NCBI GenBank assembly: GCA_964226685.1
Contig: CAXQRU010000112.1
Span: 1 to 13,477, forward strand
From: CAXQRU01 sp964226685
Lineage (GTDB): Bacteria > Pseudomonadota > Gammaproteobacteria > Pseudomonadales > Cellvibrionaceae
Direction of reading: 5' to 3'
DNA: 13,477 nucleotides
Below the pieces are notes generated by a model. It searched no databases. It had not been told where the DNA came from and saw only the letters and a program-made list of their open reading frames with translations. The position numbers and the translations under genes are program-made. This document shows positions 1 to 7,650 of the stretch, piece by piece (position 1 is the first letter of the stretch; the number at the start of each line of letters is the position of its first letter).

Positions 1-223
1 CTAAAGGATTGATTTATATGTATATTTCTTGTGTGATTTAGAAATTGATCTCGGAGATATGCCTCAGTGATGTATTTAAACACGTCACACTGATGGAGGT
101 GGGCACCCTATCGTTAGCAAAGGGCCCTTTCATTTGGGGGGAGAGGAATATATTACTCCAAAAAACTCATTACCAAAGCTGTGAAATGGAACTCCGTTGA
201 TATGAAACGGCGAGGTCATTACG

Positions 224-787
224 TTGAGTTGGATTATTTACCCTGAAAGAAGCATTGATTCGGACTTGATGATTGTAGAGGTTCCAGGTTTGATGGATGA
301 CTTAGATCTTAATTTCGATTTTGGGGAGTTCGTTGAATCTGCGCCGCCAGTTATTGAATTGAGCTATGGCCCGGGAGATGGCAAGGCTAAGTTGGATGTG
401 ATACCGGCCGCGCCAAGGATGGGGTTATTGCTTAATGCGAAGGTTAGGGCCGTATTTGATGCTTTAGCGATTAACAATATCCAGTATTTCCCCGCACGCC
501 TAATCAACACTCATACTCTGGAACAAGACAATAGTTACCAAATTGCTAATGTATTTGAAAAACATGCCTGTGTTGATTTTGAGCGGTCTGAGTTGGAGTT
601 GCGTAAAAATGGCAGTATTCGTTTTATTGACAGGCTGGGGCTCAATGTTTCAAAGGATTATGGCCCTATTTTTAGAATAGCTGAGTTTCATCCATTGTTG
701 GTGGTGAGTGATGAGTTGAAGCAAGCTCTGGAGGATCATCAAGTGACAGGCTTGAGCATTAGCCCGTCTGAAGATTTTGAATTGTAG
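224..787 (+). CDS. Imm11-like (DUF1629) immunity protein
   Basis: The 187-residue protein looks like the Imm11 immunity family found beside polymorphic toxins. What resembles the family is the IQYFPARL stretch near residues 86-93, the Y-x-I-x-N...VDFERSEL region at 104-124, and the C-terminal block at 148-180 (PIFRIAEF, then LLVVSDELKQALE, then a TGLSIS strand). There is no signal peptide or membrane segment, so it should act in the cytoplasm, where Imm11-type proteins would bind a toxin domain. I use the TTG at 224: an in-frame TGA at 203-205 blocks further extension, no ATG lies between, and GAGGT at 212-216 is 7 bases upstream. A 5-bp hairpin (194-210) sits just before this ribosome site. 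The toxin partner is not in the window and would be expected upstream. The family call rests on pattern memory, so it is moderate. Confidence 0.72.
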   Translation: MSWIIYPERSIDSDLMIVEVPGLMDDLDLNFDFGEFVESAPPVIELSYGPGDGKAKLDVIPAAPRMGLLLNAKVRAVFDALAINNIQYFPARLINTHTLEQDNSYQIANVFEKHACVDFERSELELRKNGSIRFIDRLGLNVSKDYGPIFRIAEFHPLLVVSDELKQALEDHQVTGLSISPSEDFEL

Positions 788-811
788 GTGAACGATGTCT
801 CCGGCCAGGAC

Positions 812-847
812 GGGCCAGTATAGCCTTAAGCTGTTATTGGCTGGCCC
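812..847 (+). terminator. Inverted repeat after the Imm11-like gene, possible weak terminator
   Basis: GGGCCAG at 812-818 is matched by CTGGCCC at 841-847. The two 7-bp arms enclose a 22-base loop, in which AGCC and GGCT could extend the pairing. It lies 25 bases after the stop of the Imm11-like gene and before the argG promoter. No clean T-tract follows, so an intrinsic terminator is only possible. Confidence 0.3.
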
Positions 848-888
848 TTAATTCCACCCCAGCCCTGTTAATTTGTCCAAATAATCGC

Positions 889-905
889 TACAATCCCGCG
901 CCTTG
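889..905 (+). promoter_or_regulatory. argG promoter: -10 box and GC-rich discriminator
   Basis: TACAAT at 889-894 matches the sigma-70 -10 consensus at 5 of 6 positions. It is followed by CCCGCGCC, a G+C-rich discriminator of the kind associated with stringent control in proteobacteria. The -35 is poor; CTGTTA at 865-870 with an 18-base spacer is the best I find. Transcription would start near 901, leaving a leader of about 30 bases before argG. Confidence 0.45.
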
Positions 906-929
906 GTAGAATCCTTGTGGGAGTGCGTT

Positions 930-2150
930 ATGTCATCGATTAAAAAGGTTGTGCTTGCCTATTCTGGCGGCCTGGATACATCCGTTATTGTAAAGTGGTT
1001 GCAACTCACTTATCAGTGTGAGGTGGTGACGTTTACCGCTGATATTGGTCAAGGTGAAGAGGTGGAGCCAGCTCGTGCCAAGGCTGAAGCCTTAGGTGTG
1101 AAGGAAATATACATCGATGACTTAAAAGAAGAGTTTGTTCGTGATTATGTCTTCCCCATGTTTCGTGCCAATGCCATCTATGAAGGTGAGTATTTACTAG
1201 GCACTTCGATTGCTCGTCCGTTGATCACTAAACGTTTGATTGAAATTGCCAATGAAACCGGTGCTGATGCGATTGCCCACGGTGCTACCGGTAAAGGTAA
1301 CGACCAAGTGCGCTTTGAACTGGGTTCTTATGCCTTAAAGCCTGGGATTAAGGTGATTGCGCCTTGGCGTGAGTGGGATCTGACCTCTAGAGAAACCTTG
1401 ATGGCTTATTGCGATGAGCACAATATTGCCGTTGATTTTGCCAAAGGTAAGAAAAAATCTCCTTACTCTATGGATGCCAACCTATTACACATCTCTTATG
1501 AAGGCGGCATCTTAGAAGATCCTTGGGCCGAGGCGGAAGAGTCGATGTGGCGTTGGTCGGTAGCACCAGAGCAAGCTCCAGATGCTCCACGCTATTTAGA
1601 ATTAAGCTTTGCTAAAGGCGATATCGTGGCGATTGATGGTCAAGCCATGAGTCCAGCACAGGTATTAGCTGAGTTGAATCGTATCGGTGGTGAGCATGGC
1701 ATTGGTCGCCTTGATATCGTTGAAAACCGTTATGTGGGCATGAAATCTAGAGGTTGTTACGAAACGCCTGGTGGAACGATTATCATGAAGGCTCACCGCG
1801 CCATTGAGTCAATTACCCTTGATCGTGAAGTGGCCCATCTGAAAGACTCGCTCATGCCTAAATACGCAGAAATGATCTACAACGGTTACTGGTGGAGTCC
1901 TGAGCGTCAGATGTTGCAAGCAATGATCGATGAATCACAGCAGTACGTATATGGTGATGTGCGCTTAAAGCTTTATAAGGGCACAGTTAGTGTGGTTGGT
2001 CGTCGCTCGGAAAACAGCCTGTTTGATGAAAAAATAGCAACCTTTGAGGAGGATGCTGGCGCTTATAATCAAAAAGATGCAGAAGGTTTTATTAAATTAA
2101 ATGCATTAAGATTAAAAATTGCGGCTGCCAAGGGCCGTCATTTGTTGTAG
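930..2150 (+). CDS. argG: Argininosuccinate synthase
   Basis: The enzyme joins citrulline and aspartate with ATP to make argininosuccinate, AMP and pyrophosphate in cytosolic arginine synthesis. The 406-residue protein is full length for the family. The N-terminal nucleotide-binding loop AYSGGLDTS lies at residues 10-18. Other family blocks are GEYLLGTSIARP, the GATGKGNDQVRFE loop, KKKSPYSMDANLLHISYEGG, and VGMKSRGCYETPGG near the C-terminal half. I start at ATG 930 rather than the longer reading from TTG 903, because TGGGAG lies 7 bases upstream and the protein then begins MSSIKKVVLAYSGG, as in Pseudomonas-type ArgG. It is monocistronic here, with its own promoter near 889 and a 199-base gap before ccoN. 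Nothing in the protein looks unusual. Confidence 0.98.
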   Translation: MSSIKKVVLAYSGGLDTSVIVKWLQLTYQCEVVTFTADIGQGEEVEPARAKAEALGVKEIYIDDLKEEFVRDYVFPMFRANAIYEGEYLLGTSIARPLITKRLIEIANETGADAIAHGATGKGNDQVRFELGSYALKPGIKVIAPWREWDLTSRETLMAYCDEHNIAVDFAKGKKKSPYSMDANLLHISYEGGILEDPWAEAEESMWRWSVAPEQAPDAPRYLELSFAKGDIVAIDGQAMSPAQVLAELNRIGGEHGIGRLDIVENRYVGMKSRGCYETPGGTIIMKAHRAIESITLDREVAHLKDSLMPKYAEMIYNGYWWSPERQMLQAMIDESQQYVYGDVRLKLYKGTVSVVGRRSENSLFDEKIATFEEDAGAYNQKDAEGFIKLNALRLKIAAAKGRHLL

Positions 2151-2194
2151 AATGCGCTCCCAAACTGGGTGGTTCTTTATACTATCCACACAAG

Positions 2195-2224
2195 TTGGCT
2201 GGTTATGATTTCATAGTCAGCCAA
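2195..2224 (+). terminator. 13-bp hairpin between argG and ccoN
   Basis: TTGGCTGGTTATG (2195-2207), a four-base ATTT loop, and CATAGTCAGCCAA (2212-2224) pair along 13 positions, with two adjacent G-U wobbles. It starts 44 bases after the argG stop and ends 26 bases before the FNR/ANR box. Strength and place suit a transcription stop or a 3' stabilising structure for argG mRNA. No T-tract follows directly; the nearest T run is at 2246-2252, so factor-independent termination is uncertain. Confidence 0.5.
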
Positions 2225-2250
2225 ACTCTCCAATAATAACAATCATTTTT

Positions 2251-2264
2251 TTGATGGATATCAA
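2251..2264 (+). promoter_or_regulatory. FNR/ANR box upstream of ccoN
   Basis: TTGATGGATATCAA is a perfect match to the FNR/ANR consensus TTGAT-N4-ATCAA. Its centre, 2257.5, is about 40-41 bases upstream of the start predicted from the -10 box at 2286-2291. That is the class II activator position, overlapping where a -35 element would be. In known gammaproteobacteria this site switches on the cbb3 oxidase operon when oxygen is low. The regulator gene is not in this window. Confidence 0.88.
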
Positions 2265-2285
2265 GTTAAATCATTGATGACGAGT

Positions 2286-2291
2286 TATTAT
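2286..2291 (+). promoter_or_regulatory. Predicted -10 element of the ccoN promoter
   Basis: TATTAT matches the sigma-70 -10 consensus at 5 of 6 positions and lies 21 bases after the FNR/ANR box. No good -35 hexamer is present, as expected for an activator-dependent promoter. Transcription would start near 2298, giving a leader of about 52 bases. A short inverted repeat (TGTGCC at 2292-2297, GGGCACA at 2306-2312) overlaps the predicted start. Confidence 0.6.
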
Positions 2292-2349
2292 TGTGCCTTT
2301 TGAATGGGCACATCCAAGAATATTAAGAGTTTAACCAATAGGTAAAATT

Positions 2350-3798
2350 ATGAGCGAAGCCATAAAACAGAGTCCTGTGGCGCCAAACTATGATTATGAG
2401 GTTGTTAAGCGCTTTGTAATCATGACCATCGTTTGGGGTGTCGTTGGTATGAGCATTGGGGTATTGCTGGCTGCACAGTTGCGTTGGCCGGAGCTTAATG
2501 ATCTGATTCAACCATTTACGCATTTTGGGCGTTTGCGTCCATTGCACACCAATGCGGTTATCTTTGGCTTTGGTGGTTGCGCCTTGTTTGCGACTTCTTA
2601 CTATGTGGTTCAAAGGACCTGCCAGGTTAAACTCTTTGGTGGGCCTTTGGTGGCCTTTACCTTTTGGGGATGGAATGCGGTTATTGTGGCGGCTGCCATC
2701 ACCCTGCCGATGGGGATTACCTCGGCTAAAGAATATGCCGAACTAGAGTGGCCTATTGATATTTTGTTGACCTTAGTTTGGGTTTCCTATGCCATTGTAT
2801 TTTTTGGCACAATAGTAAAACGCAAAACGTCACACATCTATGTGGCCAACTGGTTTTATGGTGCGTTTATCGTGGTTGTCGCCATCCTACATATCGTTAA
2901 TAGCGCGGCAATCCCAGTAACATTAACGAAATCTTACTCGGCTTACGCGGGTGCGATGGATGCGATGATCCAATGGTGGTACGGCCACAATGCGGTCGGT
3001 TTCTTCTTGACGGCGGGCTTCTTGGGAATGATGTATTACTTTGTACCCAAACAAGCCAATCGTCCAATCTATTCTTATCAGTTGTCCATTGTTCATTTTT
3101 GGGCGCTGATTTCTATTTATATTTGGGCCGGCGCTCACCACCTTCATTACTCAGCGCTGCCTGAGTGGGCGCAAAACTTGGGCATGGTGATGTCTTTGAT
3201 TCTGTTGGCGCCCAGTTGGGGAGGGATGATTAACGGTGTGATGACCCTGTCAGGTGCTTGGCACAAGTTGCGAACCGATCCAACACTACGATTTTTGGTC
3301 GTGTCTTTGTCTTTCTATGGTATGTCGACCTTTGAAGGCCCGATGATGTCCATCAAGACGGTCAATGCCTTATCACATAACACGGACTGGACTATCGGTC
3401 ACGTGCACTCCGGTGCTTTGGGCTGGGTGGCGATGATCAGTATCGGTGCGGTTTATCATTTATTGCCAGTGCTCAGCAACCGAAAAGAAATGTGGAGCGT
3501 AGGTTTAATCAATACTCACTTTTGGTTAGCCACCATTGGTATTGTGCTCTACACCGTGGCGATGTGGGTGAACGGGATTACACAAGGGTTAACCTTAGGT
3601 GCAACCAATGAAGATGGAACCTTGACCTACAGCTTTATAGACTCTTTATTGGCAAGCCAGCCGGGTAACGTCGTTCGTTTTGTAGGTGGCTTGTGTTTCT
3701 TGGTGGGGATGCTTTTATTGGCGTACAACGCTTATAGAACCCTTAGCGAAAGCAAAGAGAAGAAAAGTAGTCTTGATATGCAGCCCGCAAGTGCTTAG
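2350..3798 (+). CDS. ccoN: cbb3-type cytochrome c oxidase subunit I
   Basis: This is the catalytic, proton-pumping subunit of the cbb3 oxidase, an inner-membrane protein of about 12 helices that reduces oxygen at a heme b3-CuB centre. The 482-residue protein is typical in length. Visible ligands are H66 in RPLHTNAV (low-spin heme b), H213 in WWYGHNAV and H263/H264 in AGAHHLHY (CuB), and the H351-V-H353 pair in TIGHVHSG, where H351 should bind heme b3 and H353 heme b. Y257 in ISIYIWAG is placed as the tyrosine that cross-links to the CuB histidine in this class. Ligand roles are assigned by homology. An AATAGGT ribosome site (2337-2343) lies just upstream. It opens the operon, and ccoO follows after 9 bases. 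Regulation should be through the FNR/ANR box at 2251. Confidence 0.98.
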   Translation: MSEAIKQSPVAPNYDYEVVKRFVIMTIVWGVVGMSIGVLLAAQLRWPELNDLIQPFTHFGRLRPLHTNAVIFGFGGCALFATSYYVVQRTCQVKLFGGPLVAFTFWGWNAVIVAAAITLPMGITSAKEYAELEWPIDILLTLVWVSYAIVFFGTIVKRKTSHIYVANWFYGAFIVVVAILHIVNSAAIPVTLTKSYSAYAGAMDAMIQWWYGHNAVGFFLTAGFLGMMYYFVPKQANRPIYSYQLSIVHFWALISIYIWAGAHHLHYSALPEWAQNLGMVMSLILLAPSWGGMINGVMTLSGAWHKLRTDPTLRFLVVSLSFYGMSTFEGPMMSIKTVNALSHNTDWTIGHVHSGALGWVAMISIGAVYHLLPVLSNRKEMWSVGLINTHFWLATIGIVLYTVAMWVNGITQGLTLGATNEDGTLTYSFIDSLLASQPGNVVRFVGGLCFLVGMLLLAYNAYRTLSESKEKKSSLDMQPASA

Positions 3799-3807
3799 AG
3801 GTTAACA

Positions 3808-4416
3808 ATGAAAAATCATGACATAGTCGAAAAAAATATTGGCCTAATGATTGTACTGGTTATATTTGCGATCAGCTTTGGTACGTTAGTAGAGATTGTT
3901 CCACAATTTTTTAACAAGGAAGTGACGGAAAAAGTCAAAGGTTTAAAGCCGTTGACAGCGCTGCAGCTTGAGGGCAGAGACATCTATATTCGAGAGGGTT
4001 GCCATGTGTGTCATACACAAATGGTGCGTCCGCTGCGAGCTGAGGTGGAGCGCTATGGTCCATACTCTCGAGCCGGTGAGTTTGTCTATGATCGACCATT
4101 TTTGTGGGGCTCTAAGCGTACCGGCCCTGATTTAGCCAGGGTGGGTGGTCGCTATAGTGATCAGTGGCATAAAGATCACTTGTATAATCCTCGAAATGTG
4201 GTGACTTGGTCTAATATGCCCGCTTTTCCTTGGTTGTACGATCGCAAGCTAGATGGTAAAGATACGGCCAAAAAAATGACGGCACTGAGAGACTACGGAA
4301 ATGTTCCCTACACTGATGATGATATCAAGGGGGCGAAAGAAGCGGTACAAGGTGTGACTGAAATGGATGCCTTAGTCGCTTATTTACAGCAGTTAGGTAC
4401 GGTGATTCCGAGATAA
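3808..4416 (+). CDS. ccoO: cbb3-type cytochrome c oxidase subunit II, mono-heme
   Basis: CcoO is a membrane-anchored c-type cytochrome that passes electrons from CcoP towards the CcoN heme centre. The 202 residues begin with one hydrophobic anchor at about 11-31, with the rest in the periplasm. The heme c motif is C65-H-V-C68-H69, inside REGCHVCHTQMVRPL, and M137 in WSNMPAFPW is the likely axial methionine. Both segments are family hallmarks. The start ATG lies 9 bases after the ccoN stop, with AGAGGT (3797-3802) overlapping that stop codon, so translation is probably coupled. Nothing is missing. Confidence 0.97.
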   Translation: MKNHDIVEKNIGLMIVLVIFAISFGTLVEIVPQFFNKEVTEKVKGLKPLTALQLEGRDIYIREGCHVCHTQMVRPLRAEVERYGPYSRAGEFVYDRPFLWGSKRTGPDLARVGGRYSDQWHKDHLYNPRNVVTWSNMPAFPWLYDRKLDGKDTAKKMTALRDYGNVPYTDDDIKGAKEAVQGVTEMDALVAYLQQLGTVIPR

Positions 4417-4418
4417 TT

Positions 4419-4592
4419 ATGCACACGACTTTACGCATTATTAGTATGTTCTTAATGTTTGCTGCCTTTGCTGCAGTGTGTTGGTGGGCCTTCTCTCCAA
4501 AGCGAAGAGGCCAATTCAGTGATGCTGCCCAACTGCCTTTTGCAGAAGAAGAAAAAACACAATCACCCAGTTCAGAGGGGAAAGGTGAATGA
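4419..4592 (+). CDS. ccoQ: cbb3-type oxidase small subunit CcoQ
   Basis: This is a 57-residue protein fitting CcoQ, the small accessory subunit reported to stabilise the cbb3 complex. It begins MHTTLRIISMF and has one hydrophobic helix at about 7-25, ending in CWWAFSPKRR. A polar tail follows with a glutamate run (EEEK) and many Ser/Pro residues. The FSPKRR-type junction after the helix is common in CcoQ. The ATG is only 2 bases after the ccoO stop, and its own stop overlaps the ccoP start as ATGA (4589-4592). The gene is identified mainly by size, single helix and position between ccoO and ccoP. Confidence 0.9.
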   Translation: MHTTLRIISMFLMFAAFAAVCWWAFSPKRRGQFSDAAQLPFAEEEKTQSPSSEGKGE

Positions 4593-5656
4593 GTATATTT
4601 TGGAATGTTTGGATCATTGGTTTAACGAGTACTTGTTTATTATTGGTGCTCTGGGTGCTATTGGCCAATCGAAAGGTTGCCAAAAGTGATGATGAAGCTC
4701 CAGAAAATAAAACCACTGGGCATGTTTACGATGGCATTGAAGAATATGATAACCCACTACCTAAATGGTGGTTTATTATGTTCATCGCCTCCTTTGTTTT
4801 TGGAATTATCTATCTGATTTTGTACCCCGGTATGGGCTCATATCCTGGTGCATTTGGTTCAACCAATTTAAAAGAATTGGAAGAAGACCAAAAAGCGTTG
4901 AGGGAGCAGCAAAGACAAACGTTGACTTCGCGTTATGGTGAGTCGCTATTTGTGGTGGTTGCTGATGTGAAAGAAGCGATCAATAATTTGAATGCACAGA
5001 AGCAGAAAGACCCTTCAAGAGCGGATGAAATTGATAAGAAGATCGCGTCTCTTCAAGCGTCGATTGATGCTAAGTATCAATCGATTGCCGACCTGTCTAA
5101 AGATGAGCAGGCTATGAGGACGGCATTTAGAATCTTTGAAAACAACTGCTCTATTTGTCACGGTTCCGATGGTGGTGGTCAAGTAGGTTATCCAAATCTA
5201 CGAGATGCCGACTGGTTATATGGCGGCAGCCCTGAAAAAATTCATGAGACTTTGATTTATGGCCGCAATGGTATGATGCCTAATTTGGGTCTAAAAGAGG
5301 AAGACGTGAATTCGCTGTCACAATATGTGTTGAAGTTATCGTTTAACGCTCGTTCTAATAAGCAAAAAGAAAAGCCAGAGTATCAATACGATAAAGCTCT
5401 AGCACAGAAAGGTCAGGAGCTATTTGCACAAAATTGTGCTAGCTGTCATGGTGGCGATGGTCGTGGTGATCAAGAGGTGGGCGCCCCCAATCTAACAGAC
5501 AATATCTGGCTCTATGGCGGTAGCGGTGAAATGATTCGAACAACGCTGAGACATGGTCGCAACGGTGTGATGCCAGCGCAGGGTAAGCGTCTTGATGAAT
5601 ATAAAATCCATTTGTTAGCAGCTTATGTGTACAGCCTTTCAAGAGAAGGCAAGTAG
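4589..5656 (+). CDS. ccoP: cbb3-type cytochrome c oxidase subunit III, di-heme, with extra helical segment
   Basis: CcoP is the di-heme subunit that accepts electrons from soluble or membrane cytochromes c. The 355-residue protein has two membrane helices (about 5-26 and 60-80) joined by the hallmark GHVYDGIEEYDNPLPKWW (44-61). Two cytochrome c domains follow: C187-S-I-C190-H191 with M230, and C283-A-S-C286-H287 with M328 in GVMPAQ. Between the second helix and the first heme there is a long charged, Gln/Lys/Glu-rich stretch (about 92-178) that reads as amphipathic helix or coiled coil. The well-studied Pseudomonas stutzeri CcoP, which I recall as about 310 residues, has a shorter linker here, and this accounts for the extra length. 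The start overlaps the ccoQ stop, with AAAGGTG just upstream. Confidence 0.97.
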   Translation: MSIFWNVWIIGLTSTCLLLVLWVLLANRKVAKSDDEAPENKTTGHVYDGIEEYDNPLPKWWFIMFIASFVFGIIYLILYPGMGSYPGAFGSTNLKELEEDQKALREQQRQTLTSRYGESLFVVVADVKEAINNLNAQKQKDPSRADEIDKKIASLQASIDAKYQSIADLSKDEQAMRTAFRIFENNCSICHGSDGGGQVGYPNLRDADWLYGGSPEKIHETLIYGRNGMMPNLGLKEEDVNSLSQYVLKLSFNARSNKQKEKPEYQYDKALAQKGQELFAQNCASCHGGDGRGDQEVGAPNLTDNIWLYGGSGEMIRTTLRHGRNGVMPAQGKRLDEYKIHLLAAYVYSLSREGK

Positions 5657-5662
5657 GTAAGA

Positions 5663-7099
5663 TTGACTGACTCGCAGCCGCCTGGCAATACCGATAAGGG
5701 CTCTTTAGAGCCCATTCGGTACGTTAATCTTTATGAATCCGCTGATAAAATTTACACTCGAAAAGTTACTGGATTTTATCAGCGTTTAAGGCGTTATACC
5801 GTTTGGCCATTATTGTTGGGCTTTTTGTTAATGCCTTGGTTGGTTATTGATGGCCGGCCAGCCATGTTATTTGACCTTCCCTCCAGACATTTCTATATTT
5901 TGTGGTTAACCTTTGGTCCCCAAGACGCGTTCTTCTTGGCTGGACTTCTCATTATTTCGGCGTTTGCATTATTCACAGTGACGGCACTTTTTGGTCGTGT
6001 ATGGTGCGGTTTTACTTGCCCACAAACGGTGTGGACGTTGATGTTTATCTGGGTCGAGCATCTTTGTGAGGGTGATCGCAACCAAAGAATCAAGCTGGAT
6101 AAGCAGGATTGGTCGTTCAATAAATTTTTGCGCAAAGGCAGCAAGCATGGCTTGTGGGTGCTGATTGCTTTTGCAACGGGCGCGACCTTTATTGGCTATT
6201 TTTACCCCATCAGAGAGTTACTGCTGGGTTTTCTGCCTTCGGTTTCAGAAGATGGTTATGTGACCTTCGGTATAGGGCCGCAGACGGCTTTTTGGACTTT
6301 GTTTTTCACGGGGATGACCTATTTAAATGCGGGTTGGCTTCGTGAGCAGGTTTGCATTTATATGTGCCCTTATGCGCGTTTTCAGTCGGTTATGTATGAT
6401 CGTGATACGGTAGCAGTGCATTATGATGCAGCTAGGGGCGAGACTCGTGGTCCACGTAAATCGGGTGAAGACTATCGAGCACAAGGCAAAGGCGATTGTG
6501 TCGATTGCTCTTGGTGTGTGCAGGTATGCCCAGTCGATATTGATATTCGAGATGGTATCCAATACCCGTGCATCAATTGCGGTTTGTGTGTGGATGCCTG
6601 TGATACAGTGATGGATAAAATGAATTACCCCAAAGGTTTGATTCGTTTTACCAGTGAGGATCAGCTAGAAACGGGTAAGACTCGATTCTTGCGCCCAAGA
6701 GCCATGGGTTATTTGGCGGTGTTGCTGGTCGTGATGGGTTTGTTTACTTATCTAGTGATTGATCGGGAGCCAGTCAAACTAAGTATCAGCCGTGATCGAG
6801 CCGCTTACCAAATTCGTAATGGTGAAATACAGAATATTTATGTAGCTACGGTGACCAACTTAGATAATAGGGAGCATGTTTATCATGTCACCGTGGAGAG
6901 CGATTTGCCGATTACCATTAAAGGTAAATCCAGTCTTTTTGTTCGCAAAGGTGAGGTTGCAAAATTGCCACTGCGTTTGGCGGTCTCAGAAGATGATATC
7001 ACCCAAGAACGAGTCATGATTACATTGACAGTGACCGCTGAGGACAAGCCAGAATTAAGTGCATCCAGTGAAGTCACCTTTTTAAGTCCAGGAGAATAG
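5663..7099 (+). CDS. ccoG: Cytochrome oxidase accessory protein CcoG (FixG), cupric reductase
   Basis: CcoG is a membrane iron-sulfur protein; family members have been shown to reduce Cu(II) to Cu(I) for cbb3 assembly. The 478 residues contain several membrane helices and two [4Fe-4S] ferredoxin motifs: C279-x2-C282-x2-C285-x3-C289-P and C303-x2-C306-x2-C309-x3-C313. Conserved Cys pairs in the membrane part are C115/C119 in CGFTCPQ and C231/C235 in CIYMCPYARFQ. After a helix at about 347-366, the region 371-475 has the beta-rich look of the FixG C-terminal Ig-like domain. The start is TTG: AGGT at 5655-5658 lies 4 bases upstream, and the next in-frame ATG, at about residue 57, falls inside the first helix. 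The gap from ccoP is 6 bases. Confidence 0.96.
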   Translation: MTDSQPPGNTDKGSLEPIRYVNLYESADKIYTRKVTGFYQRLRRYTVWPLLLGFLLMPWLVIDGRPAMLFDLPSRHFYILWLTFGPQDAFFLAGLLIISAFALFTVTALFGRVWCGFTCPQTVWTLMFIWVEHLCEGDRNQRIKLDKQDWSFNKFLRKGSKHGLWVLIAFATGATFIGYFYPIRELLLGFLPSVSEDGYVTFGIGPQTAFWTLFFTGMTYLNAGWLREQVCIYMCPYARFQSVMYDRDTVAVHYDAARGETRGPRKSGEDYRAQGKGDCVDCSWCVQVCPVDIDIRDGIQYPCINCGLCVDACDTVMDKMNYPKGLIRFTSEDQLETGKTRFLRPRAMGYLAVLLVVMGLFTYLVIDREPVKLSISRDRAAYQIRNGEIQNIYVATVTNLDNREHVYHVTVESDLPITIKGKSSLFVRKGEVAKLPLRLAVSEDDITQERVMITLTVTAEDKPELSASSEVTFLSPGE

Positions 7100-7101
7100 C
7101 G

Positions 7102-7650
7102 ATGACACCATGGTACAGAGAGCCTTGGGCTTGGTTTATCTTATCGCCACTGATTGTGGTGGTGTTGGTTTCCACTTACACCATATATACGGCGGTCAAG
7201 AATCGAGATGATGTCGTCAATGAGGACTACTATAAAGAGGGCCGCATGATCAATGTGCATCTTGAGCAAGAACAGTTGGCCCAGTCCATGGGATTGGCAA
7301 TGTCTCTCAAGGTGGATCACCAAATTTTGGAATTAGTGGTTGACCTCAACGGCCGTTTTGAATCGCTGAACAATGTGAGTATTGAATTCAGTCATCCATC
7401 AGATGCGGCTAAGGATAAGACCTTTGTGCTTGAATCCATTACCAAAAATCGCTATCGAGCGGGGCTTTTGGATTCACTGAAAGGTCGTTGGTACGTTAAA
7501 GTCAGTGGGTTAGACGATCAGGGTCGACCTTGGCGTTTGATGAAACAAGCCTATGCTATTCAGGATGTTGATAATCAGGCCGTCGTTGAGTTAATTGAAC
7601 GACCCGACCCCATTGAGTCGCCTTTATCAGAAACCGATTCTCCAAGGTAA
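7102..7650 (+). CDS. ccoH: cbb3 oxidase assembly protein CcoH (FixH)
   Basis: CcoH/FixH is a single-pass inner-membrane assembly factor that associates with the cbb3 complex. The 182-residue protein has an N-terminal WYREPWAWFILSPL entry, one helix at about 10-32, and the family motif NRDDVVNEDYYKEG (34-47). A soluble periplasmic domain of predicted beta structure follows. It starts 2 bases after ccoG, with AGGAG at about 7090 as ribosome site. Its TAA stop abuts the first ATG of ccoI. Length and order (G-H-I-S) match other bacteria. Confidence 0.93.
   Translation: MTPWYREPWAWFILSPLIVVVLVSTYTIYTAVKNRDDVVNEDYYKEGRMINVHLEQEQLAQSMGLAMSLKVDHQILELVVDLNGRFESLNNVSIEFSHPSDAAKDKTFVLESITKNRYRAGLLDSLKGRWYVKVSGLDDQGRPWRLMKQAYAIQDVDNQAVVELIERPDPIESPLSETDSPR

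Noticed and set aside
1..223. Possible end of an upstream gene, plus the palindrome AAAGGGCCCTTT at 119-130
   Set aside because: All three forward frames close within about 41 bases and no recognisable peptide remains. The 12-base palindrome has no loop or T-tract, and nothing links it to a function.
2323..2613. Minus-strand open frame opposite the start of ccoN
   Set aside because: It lies antisense across the ccoN start and the promoter leader, has low-complexity unfamiliar sequence, and no ribosome site stands out. A shadow frame.
4459..4689. Open frame spanning ccoQ and the start of ccoP
   Set aside because: It is out of frame with both genes; the 57-codon CcoQ frame at 4419-4592, with ATGA coupling to ccoP, explains the region.
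5059..5075. FNR-like inverted repeat TTGAT...ATCAA inside ccoP
   Set aside because: The half-sites are separated by 7 bases, not 4, and lie in coding sequence.
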